A DNA stretch of 64,000 nucleotides. Source: Lysobacter sp. GTDB lineage: Bacteria > Pseudomonadota > Gammaproteobacteria > Xanthomonadales > Xanthomonadaceae. The notes beneath the pieces were generated by a model. It was not told the DNA's origin. It saw only the letters and a list, made by a program, of their open reading frames with translations, and searched no databases. Shown one piece after another: positions 18,321 through 26,486 of the stretch. The position numbers and the translations under genes were made by a program. The stretch spans positions 3,430,001 through 3,494,000 of the forward strand of contig JABFRN010000001.1 of NCBI GenBank assembly GCA_013141175.1. The letters are read 5' to 3'. Position 1 is the first letter of the stretch, and each line of letters starts with the position of its first letter.

Positions 18321-19366
18321 CAGTGCGCGCCGACGATCCGTGGCTCGGGCTCGATCGCGACGCCGAAACGCGCATGGACGCTGGTGGAGATCCCGCGCGC
18401 CAACGCCAGCAGTTCCGTGCCGGTCGCAAGGCCGTGATTCACCAGTACCAGCGCGTGTTTGTCGGACACGCCGGCATCGCCGCTGGCGCCGCCGCGATGG
18501 CCTTTCCAGCCGCAGGCGTCGATCAGCCACGCCGCCGAAAGTTTGCGCGTCGTGGCGTTGCCGCCGGGAAAGATCGGCAGCGTGGCGTGTTCGGATTTCA
18601 GCGCATCGGCCTGCGCGACCGGCACGATCGGATTCTTGAAGAAGCTGCCGGCATTGCCGATCACGGCGGGGTCGGGCAGCTTGCGGCGACGCAGGCGGAT
18701 CACCGCTTCGGCGACGTCGCGCGCGTCAGGCGCCGCGATGTCCATCGACGCCAGTTCATCGCGGATGCCGGCGTAGTCGAGTTTCAACGCAGTCGTTTCC
18801 CGCGTTGGCGCAAGCTTGAATTCCACCGCGGTCACCAGCCAGCGGTCGGGCTCGTGCTTGAACACGCTGTCGCGGTACGCGAACCCGCACGCCTGCGCAT
18901 CGAGGCGCTGGAATGCGCCGCTGGCGCGCTCGAAGACCTCGACCGCATGGATGCGCTCGCCCACTTCCACGCCATAAGCGCCGATGTTCTGGATCGGCGA
19001 TGCGCCGACACTGCCGGGGATCAACGCAAGGTTTTCCAACCCCGCCAATCCGTGCTCCAGCGTCCACATCACCAACCGGTGCCATTCGACGCCGGCGTCT
19101 GCGCGGACAATGCCGGCCTGCGCATCGAGCGCTTCGATGCGCTGCGAATCCAGATGCAGTGCGGTCGTCGGCGCTTCGACGATCAGCAGGTTGCTGCCGC
19201 CGCCGAGAATCAACAGTTCCGGAGCCTGCGGCGAGTCGGCGGCGAGTTCATGGGCGAACAAGCCCGGCAGATCGTCGGCATGGTCGGTTTCGATCAACAG
19301 ATCGACGCGCGCATCGACGCCGAAGGTGTTGCGCACGGGCGCGCGTTCGATGCGGCGGACGCTCAT
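18317..19366 (-). CDS. murB: UDP-N-acetylenolpyruvoylglucosamine reductase
   Basis: MurB reduces UDP-GlcNAc-enolpyruvate to UDP-MurNAc in peptidoglycan synthesis, using FAD and NADPH. The 349-residue protein has the FAD-binding motifs [11 protein letters not shown] and [18 protein letters not shown], the substrate-binding FAYRDSVFK, the catalytic-Ser region NAGSFFKNP and a C-terminal Glu region ([10 protein letters not shown]). It is the long, type I form as in Escherichia coli. The ATG at 19366 overlaps the pyrD stop (ATGA), so the two genes are coupled. Confidence 0.96.
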   Translation of the reverse strand: MSVRRIERAPVRNTFGVDARVDLLIETDHADDLPGLFAHELAADSPQAPELLILGGGSNLLIVEAPTTALHLDSQRIEALDAQAGIVRADAGVEWHRLVMWTLEHGLAGLENLALIPGSVGASPIQNIGAYGVEVGERIHAVEVFERASGAFQRLDAQACGFAYRDSVFKHEPDRWLVTAVEFKLAPTRETTALKLDYAGIRDELASMDIAAPDARDVAEAVIRLRRRKLPDPAVIGNAGSFFKNPIVPVAQADALKSEHATLPIFPGGNATTRKLSAAWLIDACGWKGHRGGASGDAGVSDKHALVLVNHGLATGTELLALARGISTSVHARFGVAIEPEPRIVGAHW

Positions 19367-20424
19367 GCGTTGTTCGACAGGTGCCCGCGGCTGGGCGCTT
19401 CCTTGCGGCGGCGGATCGCGTCCACGCAGTCGTGGATCAGCGTCGGTCCGCGATAGATCAGGCCGGTGTAGCACTGCACGAGGCTCGCGCCGGCCGCCAT
19501 TTTCTTCACCGCATCGGCGCCGGTCAGGATGCCACCGACGCCGATGATCGGAATATGTTCCGGCAATCGCGTGCGCAGCATGCGCAGCACCGCGGTGGAT
19601 TTCGCCATCAGCGGTTCGCCCGACAGGCCGCCGGCTTCCTTCGCCAGCGGATGCTGGTGCACCGCGATCCGGGAGACAGTGGTATTCGTGGCGATCACAC
19701 CGTCGACCTGCAGCTCGCCGAGCACGCGCGCGGTCACCTCGATGTCTTCATCGGCCAGGTCCGGCGCCACCTTCACCAGCATCGGCACGCGTTTGCCGTG
19801 GCGTGTCCACAGGCGTTCCCGGGCTTCCTTCAGCTCGCCGAGCAGACGCCGCAGGGCCTGTTCTTCCTGCAGCTCGCGCAGGCCGGCGGTGTTGGGCGAG
19901 GAGATGTTGATGGTGACGTAATCGGCCAGCGGATAGACCTTTTCCAGGCAGTGGACGTAGTCCAGCGCGGCCGATTCGTTCGGCGTGTCCTTGTTCTTGC
20001 CGATGTTGATGCCGAGGATGCCGTTGCCCTTGCGTCGCGCCTTCTCGACATTGCGCACCAGCGCGTCCACACCGTCGTTGTTGAAGCCGAGGCGGTTGAT
20101 GATCGCGTTGTTTTCCGGCAACCGGAACATCCGCGGCTTCGGATTGCCCGGCTGCGGCTTCGGCGTGACCGTGCCGACTTCGACGAAACCGAAGCCCAGC
20201 GCGAACATCGCGTCGACGTGCGCGCCGTTCTTGTCCAGCCCGGCGGCGAGGCCGACCGGATTGGGGAAGGTCATGCCCAGCACCTTGACCGGAAACGACG
20301 GCATGCGCCTGGTGAGCAGCGGATTCAGCCCGGTGCGATAGGCGACTTCCAGCATCGACAATCCGAGGCCATGGGCGCGTTCGGCGTCGATGCGGAAGAG
20401 GAACGGGCGGGCGAGTCCGTACAT
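19363..20424 (-). CDS. pyrD: Dihydroorotate dehydrogenase (quinone), class 2
   Basis: PyrD oxidises dihydroorotate to orotate in pyrimidine synthesis and passes electrons to membrane quinone. The 353-residue protein has the class 2 N-terminal membrane-association helices ([20 protein letters not shown]), FMN-binding segments ([30 protein letters not shown]), the active-site Ser region [14 protein letters not shown] and the phosphate-binding [23 protein letters not shown]. It is the first gene of the pyrD-murB-EamA overlap chain. Confidence 0.97.
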   Translation of the reverse strand: MYGLARPFLFRIDAERAHGLGLSMLEVAYRTGLNPLLTRRMPSFPVKVLGMTFPNPVGLAAGLDKNGAHVDAMFALGFGFVEVGTVTPKPQPGNPKPRMFRLPENNAIINRLGFNNDGVDALVRNVEKARRKGNGILGINIGKNKDTPNESAALDYVHCLEKVYPLADYVTINISSPNTAGLRELQEEQALRRLLGELKEARERLWTRHGKRVPMLVKVAPDLADEDIEVTARVLGELQVDGVIATNTTVSRIAVHQHPLAKEAGGLSGEPLMAKSTAVLRMLRTRLPEHIPIIGVGGILTGADAVKKMAAGASLVQCYTGLIYRGPTLIHDCVDAIRRRKEAPSRGHLSNNA

Positions 20425-20457
20425 TGAATTACCGGCGCAGGAAGGGGTTGTGTCGCG

Positions 20458-20841
20458 TCATGTCTCGACGCTCCGGGGTTCCACGAAGAGGAACGACAGC
20501 GCCAATACGGTTTCGACCAGGACCGCTGGAAGAATGTATGCATTGGCGTGCCCGGTGACGTACTCGACCAGTCCCAGCACGGCGAGGAGGCAGCAACCGG
20601 CAGCAAGGCCGAGACTCATCGCCTTTCTCGCCGACGATGGCGCCGAATGCCGCGCCAACCACAGCATGACGCCGAGGCCTGCGAAGAGTGCCGCGCACCG
20701 CCGCCCGACGAAACCGCTCTGGTAGGACGTTTCGACATCCCAGATCGACAGCGGCAGATCGGGAGCGCACATCCAGATCAATGCCAGCGCACCACAGGTG
20801 GCGGCTGACACGGTGGCCAGAGTGGCGTACTTCAGGGCCAT
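20458..20841 (-). CDS. Small four-helix membrane protein
   Basis: A 127-residue protein with about four hydrophobic segments (residues about 4-24, 44-62, 72-92 and 100-120). It has no recognisable catalytic motif. The pattern SYQSGFVGRRCAALFAGLGVMLWLAR is reminiscent of DUF4345-like small membrane proteins, but this is weak. It lies between ALDH7 and pyrD on the same strand with short gaps, so it may share their transcript. Function unknown. Confidence 0.6.
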   Translation of the reverse strand: MALKYATLATVSAATCGALALIWMCAPDLPLSIWDVETSYQSGFVGRRCAALFAGLGVMLWLARHSAPSSARKAMSLGLAAGCCLLAVLGLVEYVTGHANAYILPAVLVETVLALSFLFVEPRSVET

Positions 20842-20862
20842 GGCGGTGCGGGGATCCGGTGG

Positions 20863-22395
20863 TTACAGATCGAACTTGATGCCCTGTGCCAGCGGAAGCG
20901 CGTCCGAGTAGTTGATGGTGTTGGTTTGACGACGCATGTAGACCTTCCACGCATCCGAACCCGATTCGCGGCCACCGCCGGTTTCCTTCTCGCCGCCGAA
21001 CGCGCCGCCGATTTCCGCGCCGCTCGTGCCGATATTGACGTTGGCGATGCCGCAGTCGCTGCCCGAAGCCGCGAGGAACGCTTCCGCCGCGCGCAGGTTG
21101 GCGGTGAAGATCGACGACGACAGGCCCTGCGGGACCGCGTTCTGCATGTCGATGGCTTCATCCAGGGTCTTGAACTTCATCACGTACAGGATCGGCGCGA
21201 AGGTCTCGTGCTGCACGATTTCCGCGTCGTTGGTGAGGCCGGTGACGATGGCCGGGAGCACGAAGTTGCCCTTGCCTTCGATCGCCGCGCCGCCGGTTTC
21301 GACCTTGCCGCCGCTGGCCTTGGCCTTGGCGATGGAATCGAGATAACCGTCGACCGCATCGCGGCTGTTGAGCGGACCCATGAGGTTCTTCGGGTCGGTC
21401 GGGTCGCCGATCCTGGTTTCCACCTGTTTGTAGGCGGTGATCAGCTTCGCCAGCACATCGTCGTACACGCTTTCGTGCACGATCAGGCGGCGGGTGGTGG
21501 TGCAGCGCTGGCCGGCGGTGCCGACGGCGCCGAAGACGATCGCCGGAATCGCCAGCTTCAGGTCGGCGCTGGCGTCGACGATGATCGCGTTGTTGCCGCC
21601 CAGTTCCAGCAGCGAACGCGCCATGCGTCGCGCGCAGCGCTCGCCGACGATGCGGCCGACCTTGGTCGAACCGGTGAAGCTGATCAGCGGAATGCGCTTG
21701 TCGTCGACGAAATTCGAGGCCAGTTCGGTGCCGGCGTCGTTGAACAGGAAGAAGATGTCCGGGAAGCCGCCTTTCTTCAGCGCCTCGTTGCAGATCTTCA
21801 TCGAAGCGATCGCCGAGAGCGGGGTCTTCGGCGATGGTTTCCAGATGGTGATGTCGCCGCAGATCGCTGCGACGAACGCATTCCAAGCCCACACCGCGAC
21901 CGGGAAGTTGAACGCCGAGATCACGCCGACGATGCCGATCGGATGCCACTGCTCGTACATCCGGTGACCCGGGCGCTCGCTGTGCATGGTCAGGCCGTAG
22001 AGCTGGCGCGACAGACCGACCGAGAACTCGCCGATATCGATCATCTCCTGCACTTCGCCGTCGCCCTCGGGCTTGGACTTGCCCATCTCCAGCGCGACCA
22101 GCGAGCCCAGTGCGTCCTTGTGGGTGCGCAGCGCGTCCGCGCACAGGCGGATGGCCTCGCCACGGCGCGGCGCCGGGGTGGTGCGCCAGGTCTTGAACGC
22201 CGCCTGGGCGCGCTCGACGATCAGATCGTAATCCGCCTGAGACGATGCCATCACCCGGCCCAGCACCTCGCCCGTGGTCGGATTGATCGGCTCCAGCACC
22301 CCTGCGTCGCTGGTCTTGGACCACTCGCCGTGGCCGAGATAGGTGCCGGATTCGCTGGCGCCAAGGCCGAGGGCGGTGAGGACGTGATGGGTCAT
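20863..22395 (-). CDS. amaB: ALDH7-type aldehyde dehydrogenase (piperideine-6-carboxylate/aminoadipate semialdehyde dehydrogenase)
   Basis: A 510-residue NAD-dependent dehydrogenase. Cofactor-binding motifs are [16 protein letters not shown] and [11 protein letters not shown]; the general base Glu is in LELGGNNAI and the catalytic Cys in [43 protein letters not shown] near the C-terminus, shown here in its key parts, is typical of the ALDH7 (antiquitin) group. These enzymes oxidise aminoadipate semialdehyde in lysine degradation, hence the tentative symbol; no other lysine-catabolic gene adjoins. An AGGAG ribosome site lies 7 bases before the ATG. Confidence 0.9.
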   Translation of the reverse strand: MTHHVLTALGLGASESGTYLGHGEWSKTSDAGVLEPINPTTGEVLGRVMASSQADYDLIVERAQAAFKTWRTTPAPRRGEAIRLCADALRTHKDALGSLVALEMGKSKPEGDGEVQEMIDIGEFSVGLSRQLYGLTMHSERPGHRMYEQWHPIGIVGVISAFNFPVAVWAWNAFVAAICGDITIWKPSPKTPLSAIASMKICNEALKKGGFPDIFFLFNDAGTELASNFVDDKRIPLISFTGSTKVGRIVGERCARRMARSLLELGGNNAIIVDASADLKLAIPAIVFGAVGTAGQRCTTTRRLIVHESVYDDVLAKLITAYKQVETRIGDPTDPKNLMGPLNSRDAVDGYLDSIAKAKASGGKVETGGAAIEGKGNFVLPAIVTGLTNDAEIVQHETFAPILYVMKFKTLDEAIDMQNAVPQGLSSSIFTANLRAAEAFLAASGSDCGIANVNIGTSGAEIGGAFGGEKETGGGRESGSDAWKVYMRRQTNTINYSDALPLAQGIKFDL

Positions 22396-22463
22396 CGGGA
22401 ACTCCTGAGTGCGGTGGGGCCGCCCATGCCTGCCGGCATGCGCGCTTGCGAGTTGAATGGTGC

Positions 22464-22540
22464 TGGTGGCCCCGACACGATTCGAACGTGCGACCTGTCC
22501 CTTAGGAGGGGACCGCTCTATCCAGCTGAGCTACGGGGCC
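22464..22540 (-). tRNA. tRNA-Arg (anticodon CCU), CCA encoded
   Basis: Reading the minus strand, an acceptor stem GGCCCCG/CGGGGCC, D-arm GCTC...GAGC, anticodon stem GTCCC/GGGAC with loop CTCCTAA (anticodon CCT), variable AGGTC, T-arm GCACG/CGTGT with TTCGAAT, discriminator A and an encoded CCA. All arms fold, with one G-U-type pair in the T stem. It decodes AGG, a rare codon in such GC-rich genomes. No integrase or att-like direct repeat is seen beside it. Confidence 0.96.
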
Positions 22541-22623
22541 AAGTCCGGGATTATCGCAGGCTTGGTCGGGGGCCGGCACCCCCGGAAGTCGCCCCTAACC
22601 CCGCATGCGTCAGTCCTGCACAT

Positions 22624-22654
22624 CCTTCTCCCCATGCCAAGCATGGGGAGAAGG
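22624..22654. repeat. Perfect 14-bp inverted repeat (dispersed intergenic palindrome type)
   Basis: CCTTCTCCCCATGC (22624-22637), a CAA loop and GCATGGGGAGAAGG (22641-22654). It lies between the tRNA and the sulfatase and is flanked by GC-rich sequence of the same style as that at 6687-6745. No T-run follows on either strand, so I read it as a repeat element, not a terminator. Confidence 0.55.
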
Positions 22655-22826
22655 TGGCCGAAGGCCGGATGAGGGGCCGCTTTGGCTTTGCGTCTCCATG
22701 CGAGGTGTCTCTTGGGGAGTCGCGCGCCGGTGCGGAGACTGGACAAACCGCTCCGGCCTATGGGCATCATTCGGCACGGCCGGCATGGACCGGGAACGGA
22801 TGTTCGACAACGACAGGGAGGCTCGT

Positions 22827-24953
22827 ATGCAGACCGGCAACGGCGGTGGTCCGGGAGGGAGCGTCATCGAGGATGCATCCGATGGCGACAGGCTCGAAGT
22901 GATCCAGGACATCGCAGCGGTCCGCGACGCGCGACCCAACATCCTGCTGATCCTGGTGGACCAGCTGTACTACCCGAATCCCGGCTACGGCGACGCAGGC
23001 TTCGCCAACGATCTCAAGAAAATTCTTTCCTTCGTCGGCAGCCTCGAAGGCAACGCCTACGCCAAGCATTTTCCGGGCTTCTGCAAACTGCGCGAGTACG
23101 CGACGGTATTCACCGACCACACCATCGCCGAATCGGCATGTATCCCCAGCCGCGCTGCGATCATGACCGGGCAATACGGGCCGCGCACCGGCGTGACCCA
23201 GACCGACGGCCTGTTCAAGAGCGGCGATGCGCAGAATTTTCCGTGGCTGCGTCCCGACGGTGCCCCCACGGCGGGCGATTATTTCCGCGAGCTGGGCTAC
23301 AGCACGCACTACTTCGGAAAATGGCATGTCAGCGAGCCGCCGGAGCACACGCTGAAGGGCTACGGCTTCGGCGATTGGGAACTGTCGTGGCCAGAGCCGC
23401 ACGGGTCTTCGATCAACAATCTCGGCACCTTCCGCGATTACCAGTTCGCCGATCTGGCATGCAACTTCCTGCGCAATCGCGGCTTGGGCGTGCCCTACAA
23501 CCGCGCACTGTCACAGCAGGGCATGGATACGCCGCTCGACACGCGCAAGCCGCAGACGCCGCCGTTCTTCGCGGTGTGTTCGTTCACCAATCCGCACGAC
23601 ATCGCGACTTATCCGACGTTGCCGCGCGGGCTGCAGCCGAGCTTCCCGCCGCCCAGCGAGCTGGCGCCGCCGTCGCCGGTGGGGCCGGGCGGTTCGGTGC
23701 CGATTCCGCCGCAGGGCACGGTCAGCGTGACGCCCACCGAGGGCACGTTCCAGGTACCGCTGAATCCGACCGGGCTGCCGCAGGACTGCGCTACGGCATC
23801 TCCGACGCAGAACGAAGACCTGCTGACCAACAACAAGCCGCGCGCGCAGTACGACACCGCGTACAAGGTCGCGCTGGGGCTGGCGTCGAAGACCGGCCTG
23901 AGCATCGGTCAGGCGGCCGGCGGCGATGCGCAGACGGTGCTGCAGAATGCGGTGAAGGCGACGCTGGGCATCGCGATCCCGTTCCAGTTGCAGGACGACC
24001 CCGACGGCGCCGCCACCGGCTTCCTGCAGTACTACGCCTACATGATCTCGATGGTCGATCGCCACATCCTGCGCGTGCTGGAAGCGCTGGAAGCCAGCGG
24101 CCTGCGCGACGACACCATCGTGGTGTTCGCGTCGGATCACGGCGAATTCGGCGCCGCGCACGGCATGCAGATCGAGAAGTGGCACGGCGCGTATCAGGAA
24201 GTGGTGCATGTGCCGTTCCTGATCAGCAGCAGGCGCTTCAACGAAGCGCGCGACACGCCGCGCGCGGTGCTCGCGCAGACCAGTCATATCGATGTCCTGC
24301 CGACGCTGTTGAAGCTCGCACATGCGACCGACGACCACATCGCCCGCGCGCGACGCAATCTGTCGAAAACCCATGCCGCTGCGCCATTGCCCGGCGCGGA
24401 TCTGCTTCCGGTGATCCGCGCCGGTGGCGGCCCGGTGATCGGGCCGGACGGCCATGAGCGCGAGGGCGTGCTGTTCGCCACCGACGACCTGATCACCGAG
24501 CCGCTGCCGCGCGACGACGACCCGCACAACGTGCAGTCCTGGCAGCAGTACGCGGTGTTCAACGCCACCGTCGAACTGCTGCGCACGCCGCCGGTCGCAG
24601 GCGCCGCCACGCATGCGTATCTGCCCGATCTCGCGCCCGGGCCGGTCGTGCAGCCCGCGCACGTACGCGCGCTGCGTTCGCAGCAATGGAAGCTGGTGCG
24701 CTACTGCGACCCGTGGAGCGAACGGCCGGTGCCGGACCAGTGGGAGTTGTACAACCTCGCTGTCGATCCGATCGAAAACATCAACCTGCTGATCTACGAC
24801 GGCGCGTTCCCGACCTTGATCGATACGTTGCCCGACGGCTTGGAAGCCGCAGTGGTGCTTGAAGTTGCCCATCGCCTGCGTGCGGAGCTGGCGCGGCAGG
24901 AACTGGCGCTGCTGTCGCCGTATCCCAGCCGCTATCCCAGCGCGAGCGTGTGA
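22827..24953 (+). CDS. Sulfatase-family hydrolase with formylglycine motif
   Basis: A 708-residue alkaline-phosphatase-fold hydrolase. Metal ligands appear in NILLILVDQ and FASDHGEFGAAHG. The signature CIPSR has Cys105 as the residue converted to formylglycine (SACIPSRAAIMTGQYGPRTG). HYFGKWH and SFTNPHD complete the active site. An unusual Pro-rich insert lies around residues 270-320, which partly explains the extra length. No signal peptide precedes the domain, although many sulfatases are exported. The ATG at 22827 is chosen for its GGGAGG ribosome site; a longer frame upstream runs through the palindromic repeat. No maturase lies nearby. Confidence 0.86.
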   Translation: MQTGNGGGPGGSVIEDASDGDRLEVIQDIAAVRDARPNILLILVDQLYYPNPGYGDAGFANDLKKILSFVGSLEGNAYAKHFPGFCKLREYATVFTDHTIAESACIPSRAAIMTGQYGPRTGVTQTDGLFKSGDAQNFPWLRPDGAPTAGDYFRELGYSTHYFGKWHVSEPPEHTLKGYGFGDWELSWPEPHGSSINNLGTFRDYQFADLACNFLRNRGLGVPYNRALSQQGMDTPLDTRKPQTPPFFAVCSFTNPHDIATYPTLPRGLQPSFPPPSELAPPSPVGPGGSVPIPPQGTVSVTPTEGTFQVPLNPTGLPQDCATASPTQNEDLLTNNKPRAQYDTAYKVALGLASKTGLSIGQAAGGDAQTVLQNAVKATLGIAIPFQLQDDPDGAATGFLQYYAYMISMVDRHILRVLEALEASGLRDDTIVVFASDHGEFGAAHGMQIEKWHGAYQEVVHVPFLISSRRFNEARDTPRAVLAQTSHIDVLPTLLKLAHATDDHIARARRNLSKTHAAAPLPGADLLPVIRAGGGPVIGPDGHEREGVLFATDDLITEPLPRDDDPHNVQSWQQYAVFNATVELLRTPPVAGAATHAYLPDLAPGPVVQPAHVRALRSQQWKLVRYCDPWSERPVPDQWELYNLAVDPIENINLLIYDGAFPTLIDTLPDGLEAAVVLEVAHRLRAELARQELALLSPYPSRYPSASV

Positions 24954-24979
24954 TTTCCGGCGGAAGTGGTCGGCAAAAG

Positions 24980-25003
24980 AAAAGGGACCTTGCGGTCCCT
25001 TTT
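24980..25003. terminator. Bidirectional rho-independent terminator
   Basis: AAAAGGGACC (24980-24989), loop TTGC, GGTCCCTTTT (24994-25003). The A-run and T-run on opposite sides make it suitable for both the sulfatase (plus) and the convergent glycine-zipper gene (minus). Confidence 0.88.
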
Positions 25004-25041
25004 CCGTAAGCGGCTATCGCTTGCGCGCATCGGCGTCGCGA

Positions 25042-25788
25042 TTATTCCGGACGGACATCCACGCGAACGCGGATATGGTCGCCGGGGTGGTAATCGGTGC
25101 GGGTGACGTACTGGCGTCCGGCGTATTCGTAGGTCACGTCGTACGCGGTCACGTTGCTGCCGGTGTTCGAGTAGCTGCCTTCGCGTACCGGGTCGCACAC
25201 CGTGATGCGCGGCTTCGGCTGGCGATTGCGTTGGCTGGTTTCGTAGATGCCGCGTCCCGCCATGCCGCCGACCATCGAACCGACCGCAGCGGTCGCGTAG
25301 CGGGCCGAACCGCCCCCGACCTTGCTGCCGAGCGCGGCACCGACGATACCGCCGATCACGGTCGCGACATTCCGGCCGGTCTCGGTGCCCTGGGTGCTGG
25401 AATAGCGGCCATCGTAGCGGCGGTCATCATCGCCTCGGCTGTCGTAGCCGCGGCTGTCATAGCTGCGGTTGTCATAGCCGCGGTTGTCATAGCGATCGTC
25501 GTAACGACGGTCGCCGTAGCGGTCATCGTACTGATCGCCGCTGCCGGCGTAGACATCATCGCTGTAGCAACGACCCGAAGAAGTCTGGGTATTGCCGTAG
25601 CCGGATTGCAGCACCGGGTCGACGCGGATGACGCGCGCTTCGTCGTAATAGGGGCTTGCCGTCTGCGCGTAGCGATCGTTTGTCGACGCCGGGTATTGCT
25701 GGCCTTGCATGGTGCTGTTCTGTGCAGATGCGGTGCCGGTGGTGGCGACCAGGGCGACGGCGAGGATCGAAACGGCGAGGCGGTTCAT
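25042..25788 (-). CDS. Glycine-zipper 2TM (17-kDa antigen-like) envelope protein with YD-rich repeats
   Basis: A 248-residue exported protein. The signal peptide ends near TGTASA. A repeat-rich stretch follows (about residues 85-130) built from five-residue units such as YDNRG and YDSRG. Then comes a glycine-zipper domain (VATVIGGIVGAALGSKVGGG and AAVGSMVGGMAGRGIYE) and a C-terminal beta-rich domain with YEYAGRQYVTRTDYHPGDHIRVRV. This resembles outer-membrane Rick_17kDa/SlyB-like proteins, except that no lipobox Cys follows the signal. It is probably an envelope structural protein; its exact role is unknown. Confidence 0.82.
   Translation of the reverse strand: MNRLAVSILAVALVATTGTASAQNSTMQGQQYPASTNDRYAQTASPYYDEARVIRVDPVLQSGYGNTQTSSGRCYSDDVYAGSGDQYDDRYGDRRYDDRYDNRGYDNRSYDSRGYDSRGDDDRRYDGRYSSTQGTETGRNVATVIGGIVGAALGSKVGGGSARYATAAVGSMVGGMAGRGIYETSQRNRQPKPRITVCDPVREGSYSNTGSNVTAYDVTYEYAGRQYVTRTDYHPGDHIRVRVDVRPE
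25401..25531. repeat. 15-bp coding minisatellite in the glycine-zipper gene
   Basis: Imperfect tandem units of 15 bases (for example GTCATAGCCGCGGTT on the plus strand) encode the five-residue Tyr-Asp-x-Arg-x repeats of the glycine-zipper protein. Copies near 25441-25500 are closest to each other. Such an array can change copy number in frame. Confidence 0.7.
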
Positions 25789-26057
25789 GAGGGACTCCGG
25801 ACGCCGGGATGGCGCGGTGTGAACGCTAGGGTCGGCCGGCTAACGCTTGGCTGAATATCGCGGTTCCCGCTCCCGGGGTGTCCAAGGGGTTTATCCCGCC
25901 GTCATCCGCACGCCTGGCATGGAAGCGGTTCCAGCGGACGGAAGGGGCGAAGCCGAGTGATCGTATCGGGATCCCGCGAACAACGTCGAACGCAATATCC
26001 GCACGAAGGATTTCCAGAAAATGCCTGCATCAGGATCTGCATCAGGGAATGTCCACA

Positions 26058-26309
26058 TCAGCGCAATCGGTCTTTGCGGCGGGTGCGGGCGCCCAGCACG
26101 AGCAACGAAAGCATCGACGCGAACAACATCGCGAAGATCAAGCCGTAGCACCAATCCGCAGGCCCCGAGTGGCCGACCGACTCGATGCCGAAAGACGATT
26201 CGAGCCGTGACCAGACGGGGAACAACAGTACCGTGATCACCACGCTCAGCGGCACGGCCAGCAAACATCCCGCGGCGAAAACAAGAATGGTGCGCAAGTG
26301 ATGCTTCAT
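26058..26309 (-). CDS. Small two-helix membrane protein
   Basis: An 83-residue protein with two hydrophobic segments (about residues 8-30 and 52-72) and a positively charged tail (RTRRKDRLR). No conserved motif is recognised. It stands alone between the glycine-zipper gene and the amylase gene. The 270 bases downstream, to 25789, hold no other gene that I can support. Function unknown. Confidence 0.5.
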   Translation of the reverse strand: MKHHLRTILVFAAGCLLAVPLSVVITVLLFPVWSRLESSFGIESVGHSGPADWCYGLIFAMLFASMLSLLVLGARTRRKDRLR

Positions 26310-26431
26310 GACGATCCCGCGTCGCAGAAGGATGCCCGGACTGTAACCGATGCATGCAGCAAGGGCATCAAGGGTGATTCCCGCGATTCCCGCCTGTCCG
26401 GCATCGCCACGCTGTCATCCTGCTTGACTCC

Positions 26432-26460
26432 GCGCCGGGCGCGACACCGCCCGGCGCTTT
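26432..26460. terminator. Strong GC hairpin downstream of the amylase gene
   Basis: GCGCCGGGCG (26432-26441), loop CGACAC, CGCCCGGCGC (26448-26457), followed by TTT on the plus strand. It lies 30 bases past the amylase stop (minus strand), where it could end transcription, although the short T-run is on the other side. Confidence 0.5.
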
Positions 26461-26486
26461 CGCTGTCGCTCGCGGCATCTCCCGCA

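Noticed and set aside
15790-18429. Extension of the pectinacetylesterase frame upstream to 18429
   Set aside because: The upstream part is the antisense-like shadow of the EamA gene; the signal peptide and ribosome site fix the start at 17193.
22464-22540. tRNA-Arg as an integration site of a mobile element
   Set aside because: No integrase, no direct repeat of the tRNA 3' end and no composition break on either side.
25401-25531. Tandem repeats considered as a CRISPR array
   Set aside because: Units are contiguous without spacers and lie in frame in a coding sequence.
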